Part shown: piece after piece, positions 25,198 through 34,188 of the stretch
Numbering within the stretch: the first letter of the stretch is position 1
Layout: each line of letters begins with the position of its first letter
Origin: Hebobacterum sp964559435
Lineage (GTDB): Bacteria > Armatimonadota > Hebobacteria > Hebobacterales > Hebobacteraceae
DNA: 64,000 bases
Direction of reading: 5' to 3'
NCBI GenBank assembly: GCA_964559435.1
Contig: CAZLHI010000001.1
Span: forward strand, 62,001-126,000
Made by a program: the position numbers and the translations under genes
Notes under the pieces: generated by a model
Told to the model about the DNA's origin: nothing
The model's input: the letters and a program-made list of their open reading frames with translations, nothing else
Databases searched by the model: none

Positions 25198-27132
25198 TCA
25201 GGAGCGCGTATCGACTCCGGGCTTGGCCCGCATCTTGAGCGCGTCCCGGAGCCACTGAAGCTTATAGCGCCAGAAATGCTCGCCTCCGCCTTCGTGCCCT
25301 GCGCTGGGGAAGGTCTTTATCGCTTTCGCCTCAGGCATTACATTATACAGCCCGAAGACCGCAGCCGGGAGGGACACCCTATCGAGCAACCCCACACTCA
25401 ACAAGAGGGGACAACCGACCTTGGGCGCGAAGTTCACGGCATCGAAGTAGGAGAGCGTTTCGCGGACCCCGTCGCTGGCCTCCGGCCGCTCCTCCAGGTA
25501 GCGCGCGATGCTCGTGTAGGGCCAGCTGGCAGCGCGCAGCGACAGCGGGAAATCGACGAGCATGGGCGCGTCGGCCGCCACCGCCGCGAGCCGGGGAGAG
25601 AGGGCCGCCAGAATAACGCCGAGGCCGCCGCCCTCGCTCACCCCGAGAACGGCAATCCGATCGGGGTCTGCTTCCTGCCGTGAGGCAAGGAAATTGAGCG
25701 CTCGCAGCGCGTGGCCTACGATCTCGCGATAGACATATGTATCCGGCGAATCGATCCCCTCAGTACAGTAGTCTTCGAATGGCTTCGGCCGGACGCGATC
25801 CAGGCGGTTGCCCCGAACATCGATGGCCAGCACGACCCATCCCTGGCGTGCCAGGCCCACGGGCGGATCGATAGGGCGCGCGCCATACCCGGACAAGTAG
25901 AGGAGGCCCGGCCGCCCCCGGGCGGCCACAGGTGACGCGTACCAGCCGTGGATCGTCTTATTGGAAAGACCTCTGTACTGCACCAGCCACACTTCCACCC
26001 CACGCCGGGAGAGGCGCAAGTCTCGGCGCATCCTGAACTCCGGCGGCGATGCCCCTGCTTCGTCGAGCAATCGTCGCCAGAACTCATCGAAGTCCGGGGG
26101 CCGCTGCACTGCCGGCACGATGTCTGACACCCTGTAGCCCGCGACCGCGCGCGCGGCTCCTATCTCTCTGGTACCGGATACAGCGGTGATCTTCATCCCA
26201 TAGAAGTCCGGAGCACTCATCCGCCAGCGGAAGTTCTTCTCCCTGACCTTCTTGGCCGGAAGCTCGGCCAGAGCGGTCGTGTATATCACTACGTCCCGTC
26301 GCGTAGCGGAAAGCTCGACTGCGAGCGCACTCTCTACATCCCGGTCCGATCGATTCTCCAGCGCGACGACGAGCTCAATCGGCTGGCCGGCCGGTATCAG
26401 CCCGGTGCCCGGAGAAAGGTGAGCGCTCAGCCCAATGAGCTGCTCCAGCGTGGGCTCAGGAGGATCGCCTCGACCGGCTCGGAAGGTGATCTGCTGTCGT
26501 CCGCCCGGCGGCACCTGGCTCACCTCCCAGACCTGCCGCCCGAGCCAGGGGCCCCACACCCGCGTCCCGCCGCTGAGTTCGAGGTAGGCTCCGCTCGCCG
26601 TGCTGAAGCGGGCCGAGCCCCAGCGCTCGTTGGCTGGGACCGCCGCCGCCTCCCCTTGGCTCGCGCTGACGATCCGCACCTCCGGAGAGAGCACAACGAA
26701 GTAGGGCACCGGCTTGCTCGAGCCGTTGGTGAGGACTACTCGCACCTCCTCCTCGGTGAAACTATACTGGGCCCCGTAGGTGCCGTCTGTCGCGGCGATA
26801 GAGAGGGCGGAGCGGTGGGTCTGTTCACCCAGCTTCCGGGGGCCGCCAGCATAGAAGAATCCGCCGAGAGAGATTGCGATGTCGTCGTCCAGCATCTCGA
26901 CATCGCCGACGCGGAAGGAATGGAGATTCCCGTCGGAGCCGATCACGGCGCGGTAAGCCTCCCCGCGCACCTCGATTGACCCATCCCCCGGGAACTCCAG
27001 CCGGACACCGGCCTCCCCCCTGACTCCCGCGGAAGCTCCTGCCGCTCCGCAGAGGCCAAAAGCAACTCCGGTGCACAGGCCGAACAGCACCACGGCGAGG
27101 ATAGGACCGCGGCTTCTCAGCAGATCAGACAT
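25198..27132 (-). CDS. Secreted acetyl-xylan-esterase-like alpha/beta hydrolase
   Basis: This 644-residue protein has an N-terminal hydrophobic signal ('ILAVVLFGLCTGVAFGLCGA'). A beta-rich region of about 330 residues without a recognised family follows, then an AXE1/dienelactone-type hydrolase: 'LYLSGYGARP', 'VVLAIDVRGNR', the nucleophile elbow 'VLGVSEGGGLGVILAAL' (Ser about residue 491), acid 'LLSVGLLDRVSLPA', and His in 'PSAGHEGGGEHF'. This family deacetylates acylated sugars and cephalosporin-like substrates. I use ATG 27132 because it places the signal peptide at the N-terminus; the frame extends 32 codons further. The ribosome site is weak. Confidence 0.82.
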   Translation of the reverse strand: MSDLLRSRGPILAVVLFGLCTGVAFGLCGAAGASAGVRGEAGVRLEFPGDGSIEVRGEAYRAVIGSDGNLHSFRVGDVEMLDDDIAISLGGFFYAGGPRKLGEQTHRSALSIAATDGTYGAQYSFTEEEVRVVLTNGSSKPVPYFVVLSPEVRIVSASQGEAAAVPANERWGSARFSTASGAYLELSGGTRVWGPWLGRQVWEVSQVPPGGRQQITFRAGRGDPPEPTLEQLIGLSAHLSPGTGLIPAGQPIELVVALENRSDRDVESALAVELSATRRDVVIYTTALAELPAKKVREKNFRWRMSAPDFYGMKITAVSGTREIGAARAVAGYRVSDIVPAVQRPPDFDEFWRRLLDEAGASPPEFRMRRDLRLSRRGVEVWLVQYRGLSNKTIHGWYASPVAARGRPGLLYLSGYGARPIDPPVGLARQGWVVLAIDVRGNRLDRVRPKPFEDYCTEGIDSPDTYVYREIVGHALRALNFLASRQEADPDRIAVLGVSEGGGLGVILAALSPRLAAVAADAPMLVDFPLSLRAASWPYTSIARYLEERPEASDGVRETLSYFDAVNFAPKVGCPLLLSVGLLDRVSLPAAVFGLYNVMPEAKAIKTFPSAGHEGGGEHFWRYKLQWLRDALKMRAKPGVDTRS

Positions 27133-27241
27133 GGCAGGATAAGGGGGCACTCCCGCTTCCACGAAAGCATAAGGCTCACATTCTGTCCGACACCTGGATG
27201 TCGGCAAAGTCGCGGCCCGAAACGCCACCGAGCCCGAGAAG

Positions 27242-28300
27242 CTAGTCCGCCCCTCGCCACCTGCGTGGCACGAAGTGTAGTTGGAACTGCTGCGCGGCGA
27301 ACCTGTCGGTCATCCCCGCCAGGTAGTCGCACACTCGGCGAGCTAGTGCCTTGCCACCGCCGACGGTCGCCTCATCGCTCCCGGGGACTTCCCCCGGGTT
27401 CTCCATGTAGAAGCGGAAGAGCTGACTGACGATGCGGCGCACGCGCTCACTCTCCCCCGTGGTGAGGGCGGCCACCCGGTAGACGCGCTCATACAGAAAG
27501 TCCTTGAGCCGATTGGTGGCCATCTCCACCTCGTCGCCCATGCTGATCCCTCGGCCCCCCTCGCTCTGTGCCACAATGTCGGACACCATGGTGGTGATGC
27601 GCCGGGAATGTGTGTCGCCCAGCACGGCTGTGCACTCCGCGGGCAGCTCGGTCCCCGTGATCAGGCCCCCGCGAATGGCGTCGTCGATGTCGTGGTTGAT
27701 ATATGCAAGCCGATCGGCATACAGCACGACCAGGCCCTCCACGGTGCCGGGAGCGCCGCTCCGGTCTCTCGGGAGATCCTCCATCCCCTTGCTGTGGCAG
27801 CGGATGCCATCCCTGACCTCGTACGTCAGATTCAGACCTTCCCCATCGTTCTCCAGCACCTCGACCACCCGAAGGCTCTGCTCCGCGTGTTGGAAACCGG
27901 CGGAAGCGTCAAACTCTCGATAGGCCGCGTCCAGCGCGGCCTCGCCGACGTGGCCGAAGGGGGTGTGGCCGAGGTCGTGGCCCAGGGCTATCGCCTCCGT
28001 CAGGTCTTCGTTCAAGCGCAGAGCGCGACTGATCGTTCTGGCGATCTGGGCGACCTCTAGGGTGTGGGTCAGCCGGGTCCGGTAGTGATCCGCTTCGGGC
28101 GCGATGAACATCTGCGTCTTGTGGCTGAGGCGGCGGAAGGCCTTCGAGTGGATGATGCGGTCGCGATCCCGCTGGAAGGCCGTGCGCATGGGGCAGGGCG
28201 GCTCCGGCCGCGCGCGGCCGCGGCTCTCCGCGCTCTTCGCCGCACGAGGCGCCAGCGTCTGCCGCTCTATCCGTTCTGTTTGCTCTCTCGGGGCCGCCAT
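27242..28300 (-). CDS. dgt: dGTPase-like HD-domain triphosphohydrolase
   Basis: This 352-residue HD-superfamily protein is close to the dGTPase-like type 2 group. It has 'RDRDRIIHSKAFRRLSHKTQ' and 'RLTHTLEVAQIARTI' (first His), the HD pair 'ALGHDLGHTPFGHVGE', 'GIRCHSKGME', and 'YADRLAYINHDIDDAIRGG' with the final metal Asp. These enzymes hydrolyse dNTPs to deoxynucleosides and triphosphate; in many bacteria this form sits next to DNA primase (dnaG), but here it follows glyS by 15 bases. The N-terminal 35 residues are Arg/Pro-rich and probably flexible. Confidence 0.93.
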   Translation of the reverse strand: MAAPREQTERIERQTLAPRAAKSAESRGRARPEPPCPMRTAFQRDRDRIIHSKAFRRLSHKTQMFIAPEADHYRTRLTHTLEVAQIARTISRALRLNEDLTEAIALGHDLGHTPFGHVGEAALDAAYREFDASAGFQHAEQSLRVVEVLENDGEGLNLTYEVRDGIRCHSKGMEDLPRDRSGAPGTVEGLVVLYADRLAYINHDIDDAIRGGLITGTELPAECTAVLGDTHSRRITTMVSDIVAQSEGGRGISMGDEVEMATNRLKDFLYERVYRVAALTTGESERVRRIVSQLFRFYMENPGEVPGSDEATVGGGKALARRVCDYLAGMTDRFAAQQFQLHFVPRRWRGAD

Positions 28301-28315
28301 CTGCGCCGCCCGACC

Positions 28316-30406
28316 CTAGTCCTGCACGACGAGGGAGAAATCGGCGATCCGACGGAAGAGCTGAGAGAGATGCCAGCAGACGGCCAGGCGGTTGCGGCGG
28401 AGCTTCTCCTCCTCCGCCATCACCAGCACGTCATCGAAGTAGCGGTCGATGGGATCGCGCAGCTTCTCCGCGAAGAGGCCGAACAAATCCCCAAGGGGCA
28501 CGCTGTCTGCCTTCGCGGCGACCTCACGGTAGGCAGCCCACAGTTCGTGCTCGGCCCGCTCGTGGAACAGGCCAGTATCGACATTCCCGCCCTCGAAGTC
28601 GCGGGAGATGTTGAGAGGGCGAGTGGCCGCGATGACAGTCGGAAGGAAGTCCGCGTGCAGCCGGAGCGATGACAGAGCCTGCGCGCGCTTCTCGGACTGG
28701 CTCACATCATCGATGCCAACTGCCAGTGCCGCCTCCACGAGGTCGTAGCGTATGCCCTCTCCACGCAGGTGTACGGAGAGCCGCTCGCGGATGAAGTCAG
28801 TCACTTCGGCCACTACCACTTCCTTCGAGCGGTGAAGATCGACCTGCCCGCGCAGGACTTTGACCGCTGCGCCCAGCAAGCAAGACAACGAGAGGGTCAA
28901 CCGCTCCTCCGGCTTCAACTCCTCGCCTGCGGCAATGAGAATGTTGACGATGCCGTAGGCTTCCCGTCGGAGGCCGTACGGATCGGCGGACCCGCTGGGA
29001 ACAAGGCCCATGGCAAACAACGCCGCCAGCGTGTCGAGCTTGTCGGCGACGGCCAGCAAGCGACCAAGCTTCGTCTCGGGTACGGCGTCGTCGGCCGACC
29101 GAGGTCGGTAGTGCTCGCCGATGGCGTCTGCAACCGCCGTCGGCTCTCCGGAGGCAAGAGCGTACTCTCTTCCCATTGCGCCCTGGAGGTTGGAGAGTTC
29201 GAGCACGAGCTCTGTCGTGAGATCCGCCTTGCACAGCAGCGCTGCGCGGTCCAGCTCCTCTCCTTCCTTTGCCGAGAGCGCCACCTGGTCGGCCGCCGCT
29301 ACGGCCGCGACGCGCACCCGCTCCACCTTGTCGTAGATAGTGCCCAGCCGCTCCTGAAACACGATGCCCTTGAGATCGTGGACGCGGTCGGCGAGCGGCC
29401 TCTTGAGGTCCTGCTCGTAGAAGTAGCTGGCATCGATGAGCTTTGCCCTCAGCACGCTCTCCCAGCCGCTCAACACCGTGTCCAGATGTTCCTCGCCGCC
29501 ATCCCGCACGGCGACGAACTTCGGGAGGAGTTTCCCGGCCCTGTTCTCAAGCGGGAAGTACGCCTGGACATGCTGCATCTCTTCGATCAGCACCGGGCGG
29601 GGCAGCCGCAGGAACTTCGGGTCGAACTGACCGCAGGCGGCCGTGGGCCACTCCACCAAGAACGTCGTCTCCTGCAGAAGCCCCCCATCCACAACGCTCG
29701 CAGACTGGGCTTCGGCGATGGCTGCAAGCTGCTGCTGGATCATCTCCTGTCTTCGCCCCGGCTCGACGAGAACAAACTTGCCTTCGAGCACGGTCTCGTA
29801 CTCGTCGGCACTTGCGACAGCCCACATTCCGTCCCCAAGCGCGGGATGACCCCGCGTCTCGCGCCCGCTGCGCAGGCCCTCAAGCTCAAACTCGACGACC
29901 TCATCGCCGACGAGTGCAAGAAGCCAGCGGATCGGACGCCCGAAGCGAACTGCGCCCGAGCCCCAGCGCATCGTCTTCGGGAAGGTCAAGCCTGTGATGA
30001 GATCGGGCAAGGCCGCGGCCAGCGCCTCTCTCGCCGGCATCTCCGGCTCTCGGACTGCAGCAAACACGTACTCGCCCTGGTCGGTCTCCTTCACGGTAAG
30101 GTCATCCGGCGAGACGCCGTGCCGACGGGCGAAGCCGAGGGCCGCCTTCGTCGGCCTGCCTTTCTTATCGAAGGCGACGCGCTTAGCGGGGCCCCGCTCT
30201 TCTCTGGTGTGGGGGGCCTGTCGCTCGGCCAGCTCCTCCACGATCAGGACAAGCCGGCGCGGTGTCCCGTACACCTTCAGCTCGCCGAAGTCCAATCGCA
30301 GGGCTTCCAGCATCCGACGCCCATCCTGCACAAGCTGCGCGAGCGCGGGAGGGAAAAAGCGCGGCGGAATCTCTTCAGTTCCGATCTCGAACACAAAGCG
30401 CGACAT
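28316..30406 (-). CDS. glyS: Glycyl-tRNA synthetase beta subunit
   Basis: This 696-residue protein is the beta chain of the alpha2-beta2 glycyl-tRNA synthetase. It begins with the diagnostic 'FEIGTEEIPPRFFPPAL', continues 'YGTPRRLVLIVEEL', 'KTMRWGSGAVRFGRPIRWLL', 'HVQAYFPLENRAGKLLPKF', 'LADRVHDLKGIVFQERLGT' and the HD-like 'RAALLCKADLTTELV', 'LQGAMGREYA', and ends with an anticodon-binding alpha-helical region. The length is normal. The alpha subunit gene (glyQ), usually directly upstream, is not adjacent; an EamA transporter gene is there instead. A possible promoter is at 30466-30494. Confidence 0.97.
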   Translation of the reverse strand: MSRFVFEIGTEEIPPRFFPPALAQLVQDGRRMLEALRLDFGELKVYGTPRRLVLIVEELAERQAPHTREERGPAKRVAFDKKGRPTKAALGFARRHGVSPDDLTVKETDQGEYVFAAVREPEMPAREALAAALPDLITGLTFPKTMRWGSGAVRFGRPIRWLLALVGDEVVEFELEGLRSGRETRGHPALGDGMWAVASADEYETVLEGKFVLVEPGRRQEMIQQQLAAIAEAQSASVVDGGLLQETTFLVEWPTAACGQFDPKFLRLPRPVLIEEMQHVQAYFPLENRAGKLLPKFVAVRDGGEEHLDTVLSGWESVLRAKLIDASYFYEQDLKRPLADRVHDLKGIVFQERLGTIYDKVERVRVAAVAAADQVALSAKEGEELDRAALLCKADLTTELVLELSNLQGAMGREYALASGEPTAVADAIGEHYRPRSADDAVPETKLGRLLAVADKLDTLAALFAMGLVPSGSADPYGLRREAYGIVNILIAAGEELKPEERLTLSLSCLLGAAVKVLRGQVDLHRSKEVVVAEVTDFIRERLSVHLRGEGIRYDLVEAALAVGIDDVSQSEKRAQALSSLRLHADFLPTVIAATRPLNISRDFEGGNVDTGLFHERAEHELWAAYREVAAKADSVPLGDLFGLFAEKLRDPIDRYFDDVLVMAEEEKLRRNRLAVCWHLSQLFRRIADFSLVVQD

Positions 30407-30465
30407 CTACTCAGGGACCTCACAACACGGACTTCGCCTTCGACCGCAGGCGCCTGCCGTTGGGA

Positions 30466-30494
30466 ATTGTGAGAGTTCTGCAGGAGACCGTCAA
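30466..30494 (-). promoter_or_regulatory. Possible promoter for glyS
   Basis: On the minus strand TTGACG (30489-30494) is followed after 17 bases by CACAAT (30466-30471), about 60 bases before the glyS ATG. No T-box-like leader or terminator is visible in the 129-base gap. A short hairpin, CCCGCT/AGCGGG near 30503-30517, lies just upstream and may end transcription of the transporter gene. Confidence 0.45.
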
Positions 30495-30535
30495 GGCCTT
30501 CCCGCTGCCAGCGGGAGTGCGGCCCGCTTCCCTCC

Positions 30536-31420
30536 TCACCGGCGGCTGTTCGGAACCGCCGCCATTGCGACGAGCGCAAGCGCGATCAACGCGCACCCCG
30601 CTATCACTCTCGGAGCCGGCACCTCTCGAAGGGCCAGGTAGACCCATATCGGGTTCAGGATCGGCTCCAGCAGGATGACCAGGGAGGCCTCCACGGCCCT
30701 CGTCTTCGCGAGCGCCCACTGGAAGAAGTAGTAGGCGAGACCGAGCTGGAACAGCCCCATCGCAGCCAGCAGCCCGACCTCGCGGGGGCCGGCAAGAACC
30801 GGGATTCCCAGCGACATCGCCGCCGGCAGCACCAAGGCGGCCGTGCCGATGTTGGTCCAGAAGAATATGCTCGCCGGAGCGATGTCTCCCATGCTCTTGA
30901 GGAGGATGATGAAGGCGGCGAAGGCGAAGCCACTCCCCACGCCGAGCAGGACTGACTGCTGATGAGCGCGGCCGCTGGCCCCTGTCACTATGAGGAAGAC
31001 GGCCACCACGGTCAGCGCGGCCGCGCCCGCCTCCACCGGCCTGATCCGCTGTCGCTGCACCAGCCAGGCCCAGAGGGCGACCAGCGCAGGCGCGATGTAC
31101 TGAAGCCAGATCCCCTGCGCGGCCGTGCCGAGCTGCATCGAGCCCATGAGCGCGCTCACCAGCGCGGCGTAGAGAGCCACCGCGGCGAGCAGCTTCTTGA
31201 GGGGCGGTCGCCGCTGTGCCAGCCCCGGCAAGAAGATCAGCGCCGCAAAGAAGGAGCGGAGTCCGGCGATGGTCAGCCAGTGGACGGCTGGCATGCTCTT
31301 GAGGAACACGCCGCTGGTGCTCCAGAGAACAGCGGCAATGACCAGAAACAGCACGGACCTCGTTCGCGACGACACTGGGGAACTCGTCCTCCGCGTGCTC
31401 CGCCGCTCCCCGCCGCTCAT
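30536..31420 (-). CDS. EamA/DMT family transporter
   Basis: This 294-residue protein has ten predicted transmembrane helices arranged as two EamA repeats. Repeat 1 begins 'LFLVIAAVLWSTSGVFLKSM' and repeat 2 'LLGVGSGFAFAAFIILLKSM'; the family Pro-containing helix 'ASLVILLEPILNPIWVYLAL' is clear near residues 240-260. Members export or import amino acids, nucleosides or other metabolites; the substrate is not predictable. Another open frame covers the same stretch but is Arg/Pro-rich noise. It stands upstream of glyS with a 129-base gap. Confidence 0.9.
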   Translation of the reverse strand: MSGGERRSTRRTSSPVSSRTRSVLFLVIAAVLWSTSGVFLKSMPAVHWLTIAGLRSFFAALIFLPGLAQRRPPLKKLLAAVALYAALVSALMGSMQLGTAAQGIWLQYIAPALVALWAWLVQRQRIRPVEAGAAALTVVAVFLIVTGASGRAHQQSVLLGVGSGFAFAAFIILLKSMGDIAPASIFFWTNIGTAALVLPAAMSLGIPVLAGPREVGLLAAMGLFQLGLAYYFFQWALAKTRAVEASLVILLEPILNPIWVYLALREVPAPRVIAGCALIALALVAMAAVPNSRR

Positions 31421-31660
31421 GGCGGCCGGCCGCAGCGGGCGCTGATTCCTTCGTCAGCCGCCTGCGCGGCACCTCCAGCGCTGCATCGTCGCCCCGCCGA
31501 GAACTGAGCGGGATCGAGGCGCGTCACATTGGCTGAGGGATGCGAATGACCCGGACATGGCACTCAGCCAGGCCGGTAGGTCTTCCGCAGTTCCCCCCTG
31601 AATTGTACCTCCGCCAGGCAATCTGCCGGCCAACTGGACTCTGAAACTGGAGAGGTCACT

Positions 31661-32098
31661 ATGGAGTACACACAAGGCCGCATCGGCCGCGTCTTCGTCG
31701 CTCGCCTGGAGGACGGCGAGTCCATATATGACGTTGTCGAGGAGATCGCTCGCAAGGAGAGCATCGAGGCCGCCTCTGTCCTCGCCATCGGGGGCATCCG
31801 AAGGGGGAAAGTCGTCACCGGACCCCAGCACCCGACGGGGAAGGTGGTCCCGCATTACGAGGAGTTCGACGACGCGCGGGAGCTCGTCGGCGTGGGCACA
31901 GTCTTCCTTCATGAAGGAAAGCCGTCGCTGCACTTCCATGCCGGCATCGGCCGCCGCGATTCGGCCCTGGTCGGGTGCCCCCGTGCCGGGATGTCGGTCT
32001 ACCTCGTGCTGGAGGTGATCGTCACCGAGTTGCTGGACGTGGAGGCGAGGAGGGAACACGACCCGGAGTCGGGGCTCAACCTGCTGAAGATCGGTTAG
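31661..32098 (+). CDS. PPC-domain (DUF296) protein
   Basis: This is a 145-residue single PPC domain, the fold fused to AT-hooks in plants but free-standing in bacteria, where it trims as a trimer around a metal. It starts 'GRIGRVFVARLEDGESIYDV', with 'AASVLAIGGIRRGKV' and the conserved His cluster 'PSLHFHAGIGRRDSALVG' near residues 88-105. No DNA-binding hook is present. The gene is alone on the plus strand; its 3' end overlaps the converging DUF6504 gene by 23 bases. GGAGAGG precedes the ATG. Confidence 0.88.
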   Translation: MEYTQGRIGRVFVARLEDGESIYDVVEEIARKESIEAASVLAIGGIRRGKVVTGPQHPTGKVVPHYEEFDDARELVGVGTVFLHEGKPSLHFHAGIGRRDSALVGCPRAGMSVYLVLEVIVTELLDVEARREHDPESGLNLLKIG

Positions 32099-32441
32099 GC
32101 CCGGCGTTCGATATCGAGAAGAGATACCACCGCTGCCTGCTCTTCTCTCTGCCGGAGGGCGGCTTGCGGTCGAAGTACAGGGTCATGACTTCTCCCGTCG
32201 TCGTCTTGACGCGGTAGAAGTGCTTGCGGATGTAGGTGTAGTCCTTGTCCATCCCCTTGCCGGGCTCGCGGCCGGTCCAGGTATCGATGAGGCCGAGCAC
32301 GCGATATTCGTTGCCACGCCAGGTGAAGACACGGGGGATACCTGGGCCGCCTCGAGCCATCATTGCCGCGTCGAAAGACCCGGGCTTGGGTTCGATCGGT
32401 TCGCCGATGAATGATTCGTCTTCGCTGCGGTCGGCTGCCAT
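32076..32441 (-). CDS. DUF6504-like small protein
   Basis: This 121-residue soluble protein has a core 'RVFTWRGNEYRVLGLIDTW' (residues about 37-55) followed by 'RKHFYRVKTTTGEVMTLYFD' and 'RQRWYLFSI'. The 'F-x-W-R-G-x-x-Y-x-V' pattern is that of the DUF6504 family, whose members are often encoded near DinB/ImuB-type translesion polymerases. An error-prone dnaE2 gene lies 2 kb away, which is suggestive. It starts 18 bases after the metallophosphoesterase stop and probably shares its transcript. Its end overlaps the PPC gene on the other strand. Confidence 0.75.
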   Translation of the reverse strand: MAADRSEDESFIGEPIEPKPGSFDAAMMARGGPGIPRVFTWRGNEYRVLGLIDTWTGREPGKGMDKDYTYIRKHFYRVKTTTGEVMTLYFDRKPPSGREKSRQRWYLFSISNAGPNRSSAG

Positions 32442-32459
32442 TCTCAGCCAGCAGGCGGG

Positions 32460-33350
32460 CTAGACCCTCATCAATCGGATGATTGCCACCTCCGGACGGC
32501 AGTTGATCCGGATTGGTGGGAACGTGACGCCAACACCGGCCGTCGTGTAGACCTGCGTACCCGATGTGCCGACTGTCTGCAATCCGTACGGGTACTTCCA
32601 AGCATACACCGGCAGCCGAACCGGACCGATCCCAGGCAGGCGCACCTGCCCGCCGTGGGAGTGGCCTGACAGCTGCAGTGGGATGCCGTGCTTCGCCGCC
32701 TCGTCTGCATAGTCCGGCTCGTGACAGAGGAGTATCTTGAACACCTCGTCAGGCACGCCCGAGAGCGTCCGCTCGAGGTCGGGCTTTCCCTCCCAGATGT
32801 CGTCCACCCCGCACAGCCACCACGCGGTGCCACCCACGGCGACCGCGACCGACTCATTGATCAGAACCTCGATGCCCGCATCACGGTAGGTCTGAGTCAC
32901 GCGCCCGACTTCATCCGTCCAGTACTCGTGATTCCCCAACACTCCGAACACGCCATAGTCAGCCTTGAGGGACGACAGCCCGGAAACCGCGCTCTTCGCA
33001 TACTTGGCCTTGAGCGACACATGGTCGCCCGTCAGCACGACCATGTCGGGAGCATAGGCCATCGCCAGCTTAGCCGCTTGCCGGACCTGCTCTTCTGAGA
33101 TGAAGGGGCCGCGGTGCAGGTCGCTGAGATGAGCGATCGTGAAGCCGTCGAGGAATGCTGGCAGATCGGGCACCGGCACCGGCACTCGGCGCGCCTCCAC
33201 CCAAGTCCGCTCGCCGAAGACCGACCAGAGGCCACCGGCCCCAAGCGTCGCTCCGCCCGCGATCAGCGCGCGCCGCAGGAGTCTGCGGCGCGAAGGGCGT
33301 TGCGGTCCCTCGCTCGATGGCTTGCCTGACTTCGTCCGCTTCGCTCGCAT
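32460..33350 (-). CDS. Metallophosphoesterase with Tat-like signal
   Basis: This 296-residue calcineurin-like phosphoesterase contains all five motifs: 'IAHLSDLHRGPF', 'MVVLTGDHVS', 'VLGNHEYW', 'LLCHEPDYAD' and 'LQLSGHSHGGQVRLPG'. The N-terminus has a twin-arginine-like sequence 'SRRRLLRRALIAGGATLGAG', so export by Tat or membrane anchoring is likely. It resembles the YkuE/YaeI group of extracytoplasmic phosphoesterases acting on lipids or cell-wall glycopolymers. I start at ATG 33350; the frame extends upstream into antisense sequence of the alkD region. Downstream is the DUF6504 gene. Confidence 0.92.
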   Translation of the reverse strand: MRAKRTKSGKPSSEGPQRPSRRRLLRRALIAGGATLGAGGLWSVFGERTWVEARRVPVPVPDLPAFLDGFTIAHLSDLHRGPFISEEQVRQAAKLAMAYAPDMVVLTGDHVSLKAKYAKSAVSGLSSLKADYGVFGVLGNHEYWTDEVGRVTQTYRDAGIEVLINESVAVAVGGTAWWLCGVDDIWEGKPDLERTLSGVPDEVFKILLCHEPDYADEAAKHGIPLQLSGHSHGGQVRLPGIGPVRLPVYAWKYPYGLQTVGTSGTQVYTTAGVGVTFPPIRINCRPEVAIIRLMRV

Positions 33351-33424
33351 CTCTGGCCGTGTCGCGTGCAGCACAATACTAGCACGCGAGAGAGCGTACT
33401 GGGAGTACAGAAAGGGACGAGCAT

Positions 33425-34108
33425 CTATCGGCGACGCGCCAGCCTCTTCTGGACGGCCTCGCTGTTCAGCTCCCGCAGGGCGTCGGCGGCGATCCAGCGC
33501 GCCGCCCTGGAGTCGATCCCGCCTATCTCCTCGGCCAGCGCGATCGCCTTCCGGTTGAGAGCGGCGTTCCGCTTGCCGATCTGTCGCAGCGCCCAGTTGA
33601 CGGCCTTCTTCACGTAGTTCCGGTCGTCGGTCGCCTCCCGCTTGATCGCCGGGAAGAAGCGTTCGAACCGCTTGTCTTCGCCCTTCTTGTCGTGAACGGC
33701 GAGCCAGGCCATGAGCGCGAAGCCGGCCCGCTTCACGAACTCCTCCTCCCGCTTGCTCCACTGGGCCGCCTTGCGATAGGCGAGCTTCGTGCGGTCGAAC
33801 AGGCTGCCGCAGCAGGTATCGCAGATGGCCCAGTTGTCGAAGTCCGCAACCCAGCTCTCCATCTGCTCTTCCGTGACCTGCTCGGGATCATCGATCAGCG
33901 CGGCCAGTGTTCTGGCGTCGAGCACTCCCGAGGCCCACAGTCGCCGAGCAAGCTGGTGGTTCTTCCCGATCCGGCGGGCGAGCTTGCGCAGCTCCGGCAT
34001 GGGGACGCCATAGGCCTTCTTCGAGGTGATGCCAAAGCGGGCCATGCCCTTGATGTTCTCGGGCTTGTAGTGGGATTTGAGGAGCGCCATTATCTCGCCG
34101 TATCGCAT
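33425..34108 (-). CDS. DNA alkylation repair protein (AlkD-like)
   Basis: This protein of about 227 residues is a HEAT-like-repeat glycosylase of the AlkC/AlkD group, which removes bulky or alkylated bases without base flipping. It shows 'GITSKKAYGVPMPELRKLAR', 'DDPEQVTEEQMESWVADFDN' with the following 'WAICDTCCG', and the paired 'KREATDDRNYVKKAVNWALR'. The Trp/Asp of the active-site cleft lie in 'SWVADFDNWAICD'. ATG 34108 is my choice; in-frame ATGs at 34174 and 34090 are alternatives. It diverges from dnaE2 across an intergenic region carrying a LexA-like repeat, so the two may be damage-inducible together. Confidence 0.88.
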   Translation of the reverse strand: MRYGEIMALLKSHYKPENIKGMARFGITSKKAYGVPMPELRKLARRIGKNHQLARRLWASGVLDARTLAALIDDPEQVTEEQMESWVADFDNWAICDTCCGSLFDRTKLAYRKAAQWSKREEEFVKRAGFALMAWLAVHDKKGEDKRFERFFPAIKREATDDRNYVKKAVNWALRQIGKRNAALNRKAIALAEEIGGIDSRAARWIAADALRELNSEAVQKRLARRR

Positions 34109-34188
34109 GGCCCTGGGGTCCGGGCAGCCGTGTCTGGTGGGACAATGGTAAGCATTCGGAGGCTGGGAGTCCACATGCCGTTTGCCCC

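Noticed and set aside
28769..30472. 567-codon plus-strand frame opposite glyS
   Set aside because: Antisense of a fully conserved GlyS; long antisense frames are expected at this GC content.
30420..31472. 350-codon minus-strand frame overlapping the EamA transporter in another phase
   Set aside because: Arg/Gly/Ala-rich and non-hydrophobic; the neighbouring phase shows ten membrane helices.
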